Under the pieces are notes generated by a model. It made no database searches. It was not told the DNA's origin and saw only the letters and a list, made by a program, of their open reading frames with translations. A stretch of 14,828 nucleotides of DNA, from contig JAIYCK010000092.1 in assembly GCA_027488055.1 (NCBI GenBank), positions 1 through 14,828 of the forward strand, given 5' to 3'. The stretch comes from Flavobacteriales bacterium. GTDB lineage: Bacteria > Bacteroidota > Bacteroidia > Flavobacteriales_D > Sanyastnellaceae. This document shows positions 1 to 6,688 of the stretch, one piece after another. Positions within the stretch are counted from its first letter, which is position 1; every line of letters starts with the position of its first letter. The position numbers and the translations under genes were made by a program.

Positions 1-136
1 CTACGTGCGCTACTCGCTGGCCGCGCTCTGGGGCCGCCGGCCCAGCGACCGACTGATGTGGGGCATCGGCGCAGCCCGCACCTACCGCGTGGGCGAGATG
101 AACTACATCCCGGTAGTGCTCTACAACTACACGGCG
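1..136. other. GC-rich segment with foreign codon use
   Basis: GC is about 70% over bases 1-120 and about 48% over 121-240. In the frame continuing into the endonuclease, 42 of the first 45 codons end in G or C, and this stops abruptly near 136. The encoded peptide (WGIGAARTYRVGEMNYIPVV and flanks) resembles beta-strands of an outer-membrane barrel protein rather than an endonuclease I N-terminus; that resemblance is my impression. It could be an assembly join, a recombination scar or a fused domain. Confidence 0.6.
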
Positions 137-982
137 CCATTCGCATGGTATACGGTTACACCTTTTAGCAGAGAACATTCATGGTGTGTGTCATGGACTC
201 CGACCAATGCCACTTCGGGCGACTTTGAATATTGCGATCAACATCATTTGTTCCCTGTGAATCAAAACAGCGCAAACGCCGTCAGAAGCAATCATCCACT
301 GGGTGAAGTTGTTACAGTGACGAGCTCTTTTTTGGATGGCAAATACGGTTTGGATGCACAAGGAAATTTGGTGTACGAGCCCAAGGACAGCCACAAAGGC
401 GATGCCGCCCGTGCCTTGCTCTACATGAGCTTGCGATACGATGGTTTGAATGGGGCAGATTGGACATTCGATTACCTCAACAATGTCACATTGGTAGCTT
501 TGGGAGAAGATACTCAGGACATCAACCTGCTTCTTGCATGGCATGCTCAAGATGCACCTGACAATTACGAGATTGCACGCAATGATTATGTGGCAAGTAT
601 TCAGAACAACCGCAACCCTTTTGTGGATCACCCAGAATGGACCCAGCGTATCGCCTTTGGCGATTTGAGTTATGTCCCTGTGGCAGCGATGCAAGCGCCG
701 ACGAATACATCGTCATTGTTAGTGGAAGAGACTACCAAGATGGAGGTTTACCCCAATCCTACCAGCGGCACAGGCTATGTGGCCATCGAAACTGAAATGG
801 AACAAACTGCGCGTCTGGTGATCACTGATATGCAAGGCAGGATTGTGACGGATCAGCAACTGATGTTGCAAAGTGGATCGCAAACGATTGAACTACAAAC
901 CGAGCAATGGCCTGCGGGACTCTATTTGACTCATCTAATCAGCTCTCAAGGTCATTTTGCTGCAAAGTGGATGATCGAATGA
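2..982 (+). CDS. Secreted endonuclease I family nuclease with T9SS sorting domain, 5' partial
   Basis: The reading frame is open from the window edge, so the true start is not visible; the GTG at 5 is probably just an internal codon. From about residue 50 (counted from that GTG) it matches the endonuclease I / Vvn family, non-specific extracellular nucleases using one metal ion. REHSW (56-60) holds the Glu-His pair that in Vvn binds metal and acts as general base. DQHHLFP (78-84) and an Asn/His-rich stretch ending in HPLGEV follow, then NRNPFVDHPEW near residue 202, a family hallmark. The last ~80 residues, from VYPNPTSG, form a type A T9SS C-terminal sorting domain, implying export across the outer membrane. 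The first ~45 residues do not look like this family and have very different codon use. The 3' end overlaps the convergent radical SAM gene by 44 bp. Family call is firm; substrate preference is unknown. Confidence 0.88.
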   Translation, partial: YVRYSLAALWGRRPSDRLMWGIGAARTYRVGEMNYIPVVLYNYTAPFAWYTVTPFSREHSWCVSWTPTNATSGDFEYCDQHHLFPVNQNSANAVRSNHPLGEVVTVTSSFLDGKYGLDAQGNLVYEPKDSHKGDAARALLYMSLRYDGLNGADWTFDYLNNVTLVALGEDTQDINLLLAWHAQDAPDNYEIARNDYVASIQNNRNPFVDHPEWTQRIAFGDLSYVPVAAMQAPTNTSSLLVEETTKMEVYPNPTSGTGYVAIETEMEQTARLVITDMQGRIVTDQQLMLQSGSQTIELQTEQWPAGLYLTHLISSQGHFAAKWMIE

Positions 983-2648
983 TCGTTCGGTCATGTTCGT
1001 TGCGTATGAATGATTGTATGGCCGGTGAGGTCTTTGCGTTGTACTCAAATACGGTATAACATGGCTCCATTTTATACGACTGATCTTCCACGCTGGCTAT
1101 AGAAAGCGGTGTTTGAATGATGATGTGTCGATACAAATGGTGATTGAGTTTTTGTTGCTCAACGATCTGATTTTTTATTGAGCGTTCTACCTCTTCTGTA
1201 TACCTCACTTGAGGTTTAAGGTAGGGGCGAGCATAATAATCAATGGAAACAAGCGCCTTCAGAACAGGGTCTTCAGGATACTTTATGGTGACAAAATCAA
1301 GCAGAATATCGTAGACATCATTGATGGTGTGTCGGTGGAAATCGGAGGTCTTGACAAAGTGTTGACCCAATCCAAGAAGGAACTCAAAAATGCTATATTG
1401 CTTTGAAGCATACTTGAGGGTATGAATCGCTCTCTTTTTATTCCAATATATTTCCAGGGCTTCTTCCAACTCGGTAATCGCATGCAATTGTGCGCGGCTC
1501 AGATAATTGCTTTCGATAATTTGATAGGGAGGCTCTGGGTCAAAAACAAATCCATGCTGTGTATGCTTCTCACGTACCGGAGTGCCGCGTAAGAATTTCA
1601 GGAAGCCCAGTTGTAATTCAGGCGGGTGCAACGCAAATACTTGTTCGATACTGTATTGAATGTCACTCCATTCATCCAATGGCAATCCCACAATAAGGTC
1701 GAGGTGCATCTCGATTTTGTTGCGCAATTGATGAATAATGGCCGTCGTTTTATCAAAGTTTTGTTTTCTACTTACCTCGAGATTGGCCTTCTGGTTCACT
1801 GTCTGAATCCCAATTTCAAAGCGGAATACGCCGGGAGGAACATGCTCCTGAATGAATGCTACGATATCAGGATGTACAATGTCGGCAGTGATTTCGAATT
1901 GAAAAATATTCTCAGGACGCCTGTGAGCCAGAATGAATTTGAATATGTCGATGGTGAAATCGCGCTTGATATTGAAGGTGCGATCGAGAAACTTGATGAT
2001 GGTTCCATGTTGCATCAGGTACAACAGATTCGCCTTGAGATCATCGTTGGGCAAAAAGCGGACTTTGTTGTCGAGACTGGCCAAGCAGAACTCACATTTG
2101 TATGGACAGCCGCGTGAGGTCTCAATGTAACTTACCTTTTGGGCGAGTTCGGCTGGATCATCCCATTGGTATGGATTGATACCGGCATAACCCGACAAAT
2201 CGAAGTTGTTTGTTTTCTGAATATGATGAATACCCGCTTCTGATTTGCTTGCTAGATTTTCGATGCCACTGATATCTGGGTATTGATCCAGGAATTGACC
2301 AAAAGGAATTTCTCCTTCCCCAGTGATAATAAAATCGACTTCAGGTCGATTCAAAAATACATCGATGTCATAACTTACCTCCGGGCCACCCAGCAGAATC
2401 TTGATGTGCGGGTTGAGTGCTTTGAGTTCGCGAGCAACAGCTAGGGTTTGTGAGATATTCCAAATATAACAACTGAACGCGACCACATCGAAATGCGCAA
2501 TGGAACGTGCAATGTCATCTGGTTTTTCCTTGATCGTGAATTCTCTCCATGACAAACCTTGATGATGTTTGTTCAATGAATACAACAGCCTAATGGCCAG
2601 ATTGAGATGGATGTACTTGGCGTTTAGCGTGGTGAGTAGGACGGTCAT
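939..2648 (-). CDS. Cobalamin-binding-type radical SAM protein, DUF4080 family
   Basis: A 569-residue protein when started at the ATG ending at 2648 (MTVLLTTLNAKYIH). The frame opens ten codons earlier, but this N-terminus fits the family and sits directly behind a -7 element. Residues 1-130 resemble the Rossmann-like B12-binding domain of these proteins, with the sheet motif ILLGGPE and ITGEGE, but no DxHxxG cobalamin-ligand motif is visible. SRGCPYKCEFC supplies the CxxxCxxC cluster (Cys181, 185, 188) for the 4Fe-4S cluster that cleaves S-adenosylmethionine. The C-terminal ~170 residues match the DUF4080 extension in position and character. The substrate is unknown; family members are generally annotated only as B12-binding domain radical SAM proteins. 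The gene stands alone between the msrB terminator and the convergent endonuclease gene, whose last 44 bp it overlaps. Confidence 0.9.
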   Translation of the reverse strand: MTVLLTTLNAKYIHLNLAIRLLYSLNKHHQGLSWREFTIKEKPDDIARSIAHFDVVAFSCYIWNISQTLAVARELKALNPHIKILLGGPEVSYDIDVFLNRPEVDFIITGEGEIPFGQFLDQYPDISGIENLASKSEAGIHHIQKTNNFDLSGYAGINPYQWDDPAELAQKVSYIETSRGCPYKCEFCLASLDNKVRFLPNDDLKANLLYLMQHGTIIKFLDRTFNIKRDFTIDIFKFILAHRRPENIFQFEITADIVHPDIVAFIQEHVPPGVFRFEIGIQTVNQKANLEVSRKQNFDKTTAIIHQLRNKIEMHLDLIVGLPLDEWSDIQYSIEQVFALHPPELQLGFLKFLRGTPVREKHTQHGFVFDPEPPYQIIESNYLSRAQLHAITELEEALEIYWNKKRAIHTLKYASKQYSIFEFLLGLGQHFVKTSDFHRHTINDVYDILLDFVTIKYPEDPVLKALVSIDYYARPYLKPQVRYTEEVERSIKNQIVEQQKLNHHLYRHIIIQTPLSIASVEDQSYKMEPCYTVFEYNAKTSPAIQSFIRNEHDRTIIRSSTLQQNDLES

Positions 2649-2654
2649 GCTGCA

Positions 2655-2662
2655 CAAAGTTA
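2655..2662 (-). promoter_or_regulatory. -7 element for the radical SAM gene
   Basis: The minus strand reads TAACTTTG, an exact match to the Bacteroidota -7 consensus TAnnTTTG. Only six bases separate it from the ATG ending at 2648, so transcription would begin at or within a base or two of the start codon. No clear TTG -33 element is seen; the expected position falls in the T-tract of the upstream terminator. Confidence 0.55.
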
Positions 2663-2678
2663 GGCAGTTTTGGACCAT

Positions 2679-2704
2679 AAAAAAGGGCCCACTTGCGTGG
2701 ACCC
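2679..2704 (-). terminator. Rho-independent terminator after msrB
   Basis: On the minus strand an 8-bp stem (GGGTCCAC pairing GTGGGCCC, one G-T pair) with a GCAA tetraloop is followed by six T. It lies 19 bp past the msrB stop codon and 17 bp upstream of the next -7 element, so it separates the receptor operon from the radical SAM gene. Confidence 0.93.
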
Positions 2705-2723
2705 TACTTAAATCAAGATCTTC

Positions 2724-3257
2724 TTATTTCTTTTTGAAGTTGAGAGATACGGAATTGATACAATATCTGCGACCAGTGGGCTTGGGGCCATCGTCGAAAA
2801 CATGCCCCATATGGCCGCCGCAGCGACTGCAGTGAACTTCTTCCCGCACCATGCCGAGCGTAGCGTCCCTGCTTATTTCTACATTCTTATTGTTAAACGG
2901 TGCGTAGTAACTGGGCCACCCCGTTCCTGAGTCGAATTTGGTTTCGCTGCTGAACAATTCCAATCCGCATCCAGCGCATGTATACACGCCTGCTTCATGG
3001 TGATCCCAGAATTCGCCCGTAAAGGCTCGTTCAGTACCATGCTCACGAAGGACACGGAATTCTTCTTTGCTCAGGGACTTGGCCCATTCTTCTTTGGTTT
3101 TGACGACCTTATCGGTGTCTGATGGTGGAATTTGATTGTCTGCCATAATGGTCGATTGTGTGTGTGGTTTCAACTCAGAGGATGGCGCAGAGCTGCAGGT
3201 CCAAATGCTAATGCTCAAAAGCATGAATCCTCCTAAAAAATGTTTCTGTGTCATCAT
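2724..3257 (-). CDS. msrB: Peptide-methionine (R)-S-oxide reductase MsrB, lipoprotein form
   Basis: MsrB reduces the R epimer of methionine sulfoxide in damaged proteins. All key elements are present in this 177-residue product: zinc-binding CAGC (Cys94, 97) and CSRC (Cys143, 146), the substrate region GTGWPSYYAPF, GHVFDDGP, and catalytic Cys166 in RRYCINSVSLNF. The start is one of two adjacent ATGs (ends 3257 and 3254); the upstream open frame is not convincing. An N-terminal hydrophobic stretch ends in a Cys at 21 with a weak lipobox (IWTC), suggesting an envelope-anchored enzyme rather than a cytosolic one. An internal ATG at 3144-3146 could give a signal-less form, but no promoter is seen for it. 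It lies 76 bp after the lipoprotein gene without a visible terminator between them, so it may be the third gene of the receptor operon. Confidence 0.93.
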   Translation of the reverse strand: MMTQKHFLGGFMLLSISIWTCSSAPSSELKPHTQSTIMADNQIPPSDTDKVVKTKEEWAKSLSKEEFRVLREHGTERAFTGEFWDHHEAGVYTCAGCGLELFSSETKFDSGTGWPSYYAPFNNKNVEISRDATLGMVREEVHCSRCGGHMGHVFDDGPKPTGRRYCINSVSLNFKKK

Positions 3258-3333
3258 TAAAGTACGTATTATACCAAGATAACAACATCCAGGGCCATCT
3301 TCTTGTTCAATTAACTTTATTTGTAAAACCAGT

Positions 3334-3888
3334 TTACTCGACCACAAGAGGGAAGTATACCTCAATGTCTGTTTCTCCTGGTTCGCAAGTTCCATTCTTG
3401 ATTCCGGGCTGATGCTTCAGGATAATTCGTACTTCACCGGTTCCAGCATTCGATGCAGTCCATGCACTTTGCAGTCCAATTTCATACATGCCGTCCCAGT
3501 CGGTTCGGTCGAAAACAATCGGAGTGCCAATAGATTCAAAACAAAATAGATGATCTTGACCCTCGGCTAAAATTTCGATGGTTATATCGCGTATCACATC
3601 ATTGCTTTCATCAAGCACTTCAAGAGAGCACGCATATTGTCCATTCGATGCGAGCTGAATAGTATCAACTTCTGAAGGAGGGTTGCCTCCCGGACCGTCG
3701 GTGTCTCGAAACGCAAAGGACACAGTGTCCCCAGGAATGTCGGTGCGATGAAGGTGAATAATCAAAGATGTGATGACCTCTTCTTCGGTGATTTCGATCA
3801 AAGGTTCTTCAACCAATTGGCTATCCTTTTTGCATTGGGTCATTAAGATGGGGAGTGTAAAAAATAGGCTAAGAATGGGTTTTTTCAT
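3334..3888 (-). CDS. Small lipoprotein partner of the TonB receptor (type 1 periplasmic binding fold-like family)
   Basis: A 184-residue exported protein. Residues 1-18 form a signal peptide (MKKPILSLFF) and Cys19 followed by KKDS looks like a lipoprotein anchor, although Gln at -1 is unusual. The mature part is beta-rich and acidic, with FRDTDGPGGNPP (60-71), LKHQP (157-161) and GETDIEVYF near the end. These match, from memory, a Bacteroidota family annotated as type 1 periplasmic binding fold superfamily protein, typically found beside TonB-dependent receptors; its biochemical role is not established. The ATG overlaps the receptor's TGA in an ATGA, so the two are almost certainly co-translated. 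I infer a surface or periplasmic accessory that captures or passes on the receptor's ligand. The acidic residues could bind metal, but no defined site is visible. Confidence 0.75.
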   Translation of the reverse strand: MKKPILSLFFTLPILMTQCKKDSQLVEEPLIEITEEEVITSLIIHLHRTDIPGDTVSFAFRDTDGPGGNPPSEVDTIQLASNGQYACSLEVLDESNDVIRDITIEILAEGQDHLFCFESIGTPIVFDRTDWDGMYEIGLQSAWTASNAGTGEVRIILKHQPGIKNGTCEPGETDIEVYFPLVVE

Positions 3889-6176
3889 TTTTGAAATTGT
3901 AAGGGTAAATTAAAATGCAGAAGGACTTGTCGGCCAATTGCATCGTGGAAATAGCGCATGCGATCGGTGTATAAGCGGTAAGTGGTATTGGTTAAGTTTT
4001 CTGCTGTTATGCCAAATTGTAAGATTCGATTCTTACAGCGTCTTTCACCGTTGATACTTAAACCATTTACAAAGGCACTTGGCGGTGGTGGAATGATCTC
4101 TAACGCATTGGAAATTCGCCACTGCTTTTGGTAGTAGGCGATGTGATAGTCGATTGAAAGCGTGAACTTTGCGCTCATGACCTTTCGATACAGAATGTTC
4201 ATTCGGTATTCATCGCCAGGCGTGGTGGCGGGTGTTGATTGAGATGGCAGTATGTGGGCACGCAACACTTGAGAGGAAGGTACCAAGCTCCAATTGGGAT
4301 GCGGAATGAACTCGGCGCGTACATTCAATCCAACGAATCGTGCATCACTCTGTGCATATTGCACTGCTGGAAATGCGCCTCGAATGGTAAGCAATGGTTC
4401 AGCTTGTGGAATGACATGAATGTAATGAGCTATGTGTTGAGCCATAGCTTGCGCAGAAAAATTGAATCTCTTTGCAGAGTAAGCATAGAGTGCGAGAAAT
4501 CGTATGGCGTATTCTTGAGAGAGGTTCATTTCTCCCATCTCATACAATGCAAGGCCATGATGCAAGCCATTGGCAAAACGTTCGTTGACCGTTGGAGGCC
4601 GATTGTTATAAGTGATGTGCCCCTCCAGGTGATGCTGCTTTGTTTTATCTATAAAGTACGACAGTCCAAGCGCTGGTTGATGATAGGTTTGATGCTCTGT
4701 TTGGATCAACTCATACTGATTGCGATAGACAGTTTGGTCAATATGATCAAACCGAGCCGTGGCTTCTATCCGTTGAGTGCGCCATTTGCGTTGGATTAGA
4801 AGTGCGCCAAACCAATTTATGCGCTTATAGTTGGGTATATAGAAGCGGCCAGCATAGGTATTGATCAGTCTGTGCTGTCCTGCCAATATTTTTATTTTGT
4901 AAACATCGTTCAGCGACCATATTGCTTGGCCTTGACCTTGATAGTGGGTAAGATGGAGTTCCAGTGCCGCTCGATCGAGAGCTGCAATGGAATCGTTTCG
5001 TGTGTGCAGGGCGTCGTATTCCCTGCGTTCATCGTACTGTCTTGCGAGGAAACCAACCAATCGCATTTTGTCGGAGCAGCGGTATGCTATTCGAATGCTC
5101 TCGTTTTCATGGTAAATATCTTGCTTGGGTCGATTTATTTGATAGGAGAATTTTGCTGTCGGAGGTGTATTGCGTTGAATCTGTAGCAACAAATCAGTTA
5201 AATTCCCATTGTGAGCGCCAACAAAAATCCCAATGTGGGAGTTGAATTGTCCATGTTCTATGGTTAGTTCTAGTTTTTTTCGTTGAAAGTGAGCTGATAG
5301 ATCAATGGACTTTTCAATGAATCCCGTGTTGGCGAGCACATAAGAAGGAGTGGATGAATTACCTGCCCTTGAGAAGCAGGCCAAGGCACTCAAATGAAGA
5401 CCAGGGATCGATCTTGGTTGATGTCGTAGATCCAGTGATTCCATTATTTGACGGCCATTTGATCCAAATGATTGTAGCCAATTGACGGACCAAAAAAGAC
5501 TGTCGTCGATCACTGGGGGCGTAAGTCGGGCTATCGCACCTACTGCGTCGCTAGCAAGGAAAGTCCCTTCAGCGCCATGTTCGATCTCGATTCGGGCTGC
5601 ATACAGCGGATTGATTTCAGGCCCGTGATCGTTTCCCCATTGTTGACCTTCAAGGCGTAAGTCATTTTTAAACAGAACAAGTCGTTGTCCAGTAAATCCA
5701 TAATACATGGGTTTGGCGATGTGCGCACCGGATTGCAATGAGGACATGCCAGGCAAGGCATCCATCATTTTGGCCAATGTGTATCCTTGTTTCGCAGGCA
5801 CACTGCGCAGGTATAGCTGCTGAGTAGAAGAAGTGGATGTAGATGGTAGGATACTTATCGGAGATAACAGCAACGACGAGATAGGGAACTCGGCTACCAC
5901 CCACGAAGTGTCTGAGAGATCAACGGTTGTCTCTGTGAGAAGGGTGTTAGCGAGCCAACATTTGAGTAAATAAGTATCCTTGCAGAGTTCGGTGATTTGT
6001 AATTCCGCTGATTGAAAAATGTACAGCTTACTGAAGTATGGGTTGTTTACCGCTGAAACAGTGATCGAATCAAAGATCAACTGATCGAGTTGCCGAAGTT
6101 GGATGGTACGGTCACATTGAGCCTCACACGATGCTGCGAATAAAATGAATAAGATGACTCCTAAACGAGACCACAT
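3885..6176 (-). CDS. TonB-dependent outer-membrane receptor, putative metal (zinc) uptake
   Basis: A 763-residue outer-membrane receptor. The signal peptide is about residues 1-20 (MWSRLGVILFILFAASCEAQ). Residues 21-105 are a small beta domain in the place of the usual carboxypeptidase-regulatory-like domain, but degenerate. The plug lies around 130-220: LAKMMDALPGMSSL, YYGFTGQRLVLF, then EGQQWGNDHGPEI (176-188), a plug signature of a Bacteroidota receptor group. The remainder is the 22-strand-type barrel with a final segment AENLTNTTYRLYTDRMRYFHD and a C-terminal strand ending FNLPLQFQK. Length is normal. It heads a minus-strand operon, overlapping the lipoprotein gene by ATGA. Two 19-bp palindromes sit on its promoter, and a Zur-like gene is transcribed divergently. 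Zinc is the best guess for the ligand, from context only; iron, copper or a metallophore remain possible. Confidence 0.9.
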   Translation of the reverse strand: MWSRLGVILFILFAASCEAQCDRTIQLRQLDQLIFDSITVSAVNNPYFSKLYIFQSAELQITELCKDTYLLKCWLANTLLTETTVDLSDTSWVVAEFPISSLLLSPISILPSTSTSSTQQLYLRSVPAKQGYTLAKMMDALPGMSSLQSGAHIAKPMYYGFTGQRLVLFKNDLRLEGQQWGNDHGPEINPLYAARIEIEHGAEGTFLASDAVGAIARLTPPVIDDSLFWSVNWLQSFGSNGRQIMESLDLRHQPRSIPGLHLSALACFSRAGNSSTPSYVLANTGFIEKSIDLSAHFQRKKLELTIEHGQFNSHIGIFVGAHNGNLTDLLLQIQRNTPPTAKFSYQINRPKQDIYHENESIRIAYRCSDKMRLVGFLARQYDERREYDALHTRNDSIAALDRAALELHLTHYQGQGQAIWSLNDVYKIKILAGQHRLINTYAGRFYIPNYKRINWFGALLIQRKWRTQRIEATARFDHIDQTVYRNQYELIQTEHQTYHQPALGLSYFIDKTKQHHLEGHITYNNRPPTVNERFANGLHHGLALYEMGEMNLSQEYAIRFLALYAYSAKRFNFSAQAMAQHIAHYIHVIPQAEPLLTIRGAFPAVQYAQSDARFVGLNVRAEFIPHPNWSLVPSSQVLRAHILPSQSTPATTPGDEYRMNILYRKVMSAKFTLSIDYHIAYYQKQWRISNALEIIPPPPSAFVNGLSINGERRCKNRILQFGITAENLTNTTYRLYTDRMRYFHDAIGRQVLLHFNLPLQFQK

Positions 6177-6180
6177 TGTT

Positions 6181-6199
6181 AATGCAATTATGTTGCAAT
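6181..6199. promoter_or_regulatory. Operator A, Fur/Zur-like palindrome
   Basis: The 19 bases AATGCAATTATGTTGCAAT form an imperfect inverted repeat and match operator B (reverse complement) at 17 of 19 positions. The right half GTTGCAAT is intact and the left half has two changes. It begins 5 bp upstream of the receptor ATG and overlaps the receptor's -7 element, so a bound repressor would block initiation. Confidence 0.75.
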
Positions 6200-6225
6200 A
6201 GTACGTAGAAAGTCATTTATTGCAA
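6196..6225 (-). promoter_or_regulatory. Receptor operon promoter
   Basis: On the minus strand a TTG (6223-6225) is followed after 19 bases by TACTATTG (6196-6203), one mismatch from TAnnTTTG. The spacing fits the Bacteroidota sigma factor. The -33 part lies inside operator B and the -7 part overlaps operator A, as expected for a metal-repressed promoter. Confidence 0.6.
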
Positions 6226-6237
6226 CATAGTTGCAAT
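6219..6237. promoter_or_regulatory. Operator B, perfect Fur/Zur-like palindrome
   Basis: ATTGCAAC-ATA-GTTGCAAT is a perfect 8-3-8 inverted repeat, the size and form of a Fur-superfamily operator. Its centre is 38 bp from that of operator A. It overlaps the receptor's putative -33 element and lies just upstream of the regulator gene's promoter region. Assignment to Zur is inferred from the neighbouring regulator. Confidence 0.8.
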
Positions 6238-6286
6238 AATTTAGCGAATATTCAGCAGATTGACGGGCCAAAAGGTTCCATCGGCT

Positions 6287-6294
6287 TACTTTTG
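6287..6294 (+). promoter_or_regulatory. -7 element for the Fur-family gene
   Basis: TACTTTTG is an exact match to TAnnTTTG, and only four bases (CATC) separate it from the ATG at 6299. A TTG at 6260-6262 lies 24 bp upstream, slightly farther than usual for a -33 element. The mRNA would be leaderless or nearly so. The element is clear of operator B, so the regulator need not be repressed with the receptor. Confidence 0.65.
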
Positions 6295-6298
6295 CATC

Positions 6299-6688
6299 AT
6301 GACCAAACAAGTCAGGAATACGGCGGCCAAAACAGCGGTCATGGAAATGCTATCGCAATCGTCAACGGCCTTGTCACACGGTGAAATTTATCAATCGTTG
6401 GCGGAGACATGCGATCGCGTGACGGTCTATCGCATTTTGGATCGCTTGATTGAAGAAGGTGTGGCGCACCGAATCGCTCTCAGTGATGGCACAGTGAAAT
6501 ATGCATTATGCGAGCAGTGTGGCGATGGTCATCACCATGCACATTCGCATTTACATTTCAATTGTGTGTTATGCGGTGGAGTAAGTTGTTTGGAGGTTGA
6601 AATACCCCACGTGCAATTGCCACGCAAATACAAGATGCACGATGTGAGTTTGGTGGTTAACGGATTATGCGCCGCATGCAACAGTTGA
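6299..6688 (+). CDS. zur: Fur-family metalloregulator, Zur-like
   Basis: A 129-residue repressor. Residues 1-65 form the winged helix, with DRVTVYRILDRLIEEG as the recognition region. The dimerization part has the structural zinc site Cys89/Cys92 (CVLC) and Cys124/Cys127 (CAAC). The regulatory segment is unusual: CEQCGDGHHHAHSHLHF (71-87) gives two extra Cys and six His, and Cys97 follows. In characterised Zur proteins (e.g. Cys79 in Streptomyces coelicolor Zur) a thiolate upstream of the HxH pair belongs to the regulatory zinc site, whereas Fur and PerR use His, Asp or Glu. That favours Zur; PerR- or Fur-like function is not excluded. The frame opens upstream at 6260, but 6299 fits both the family length and the promoter. 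It faces the receptor operon, with two palindromic operators between, and overlaps the peroxidase gene by 22 bp. Confidence 0.85.
   Translation: MTKQVRNTAAKTAVMEMLSQSSTALSHGEIYQSLAETCDRVTVYRILDRLIEEGVAHRIALSDGTVKYALCEQCGDGHHHAHSHLHFNCVLCGGVSCLEVEIPHVQLPRKYKMHDVSLVVNGLCAACNS

Noticed and set aside
1626..2117. 163-codon open frame on the plus strand
   Set aside because: It lies wholly antisense to the radical SAM core, including the CxxxCxxC region, and shows no recognisable domain.
3258..3333. Possible terminator or promoter between the lipoprotein gene and msrB
   Set aside because: Only a weak 5-bp GTAAA/TTTAC hairpin without a T-tract, and TATCTTGG as an imperfect -7 box; neither is strong enough to call.
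4239..4799. 186-codon open frame on the plus strand
   Set aside because: Antisense to the TonB receptor barrel; low-complexity Cys/Leu-rich product with no motif.
6260..6298. Upstream-extended start for the Fur-family gene
   Set aside because: It would place the exact TAnnTTTG box inside the coding region and add 13 residues not typical of the family.
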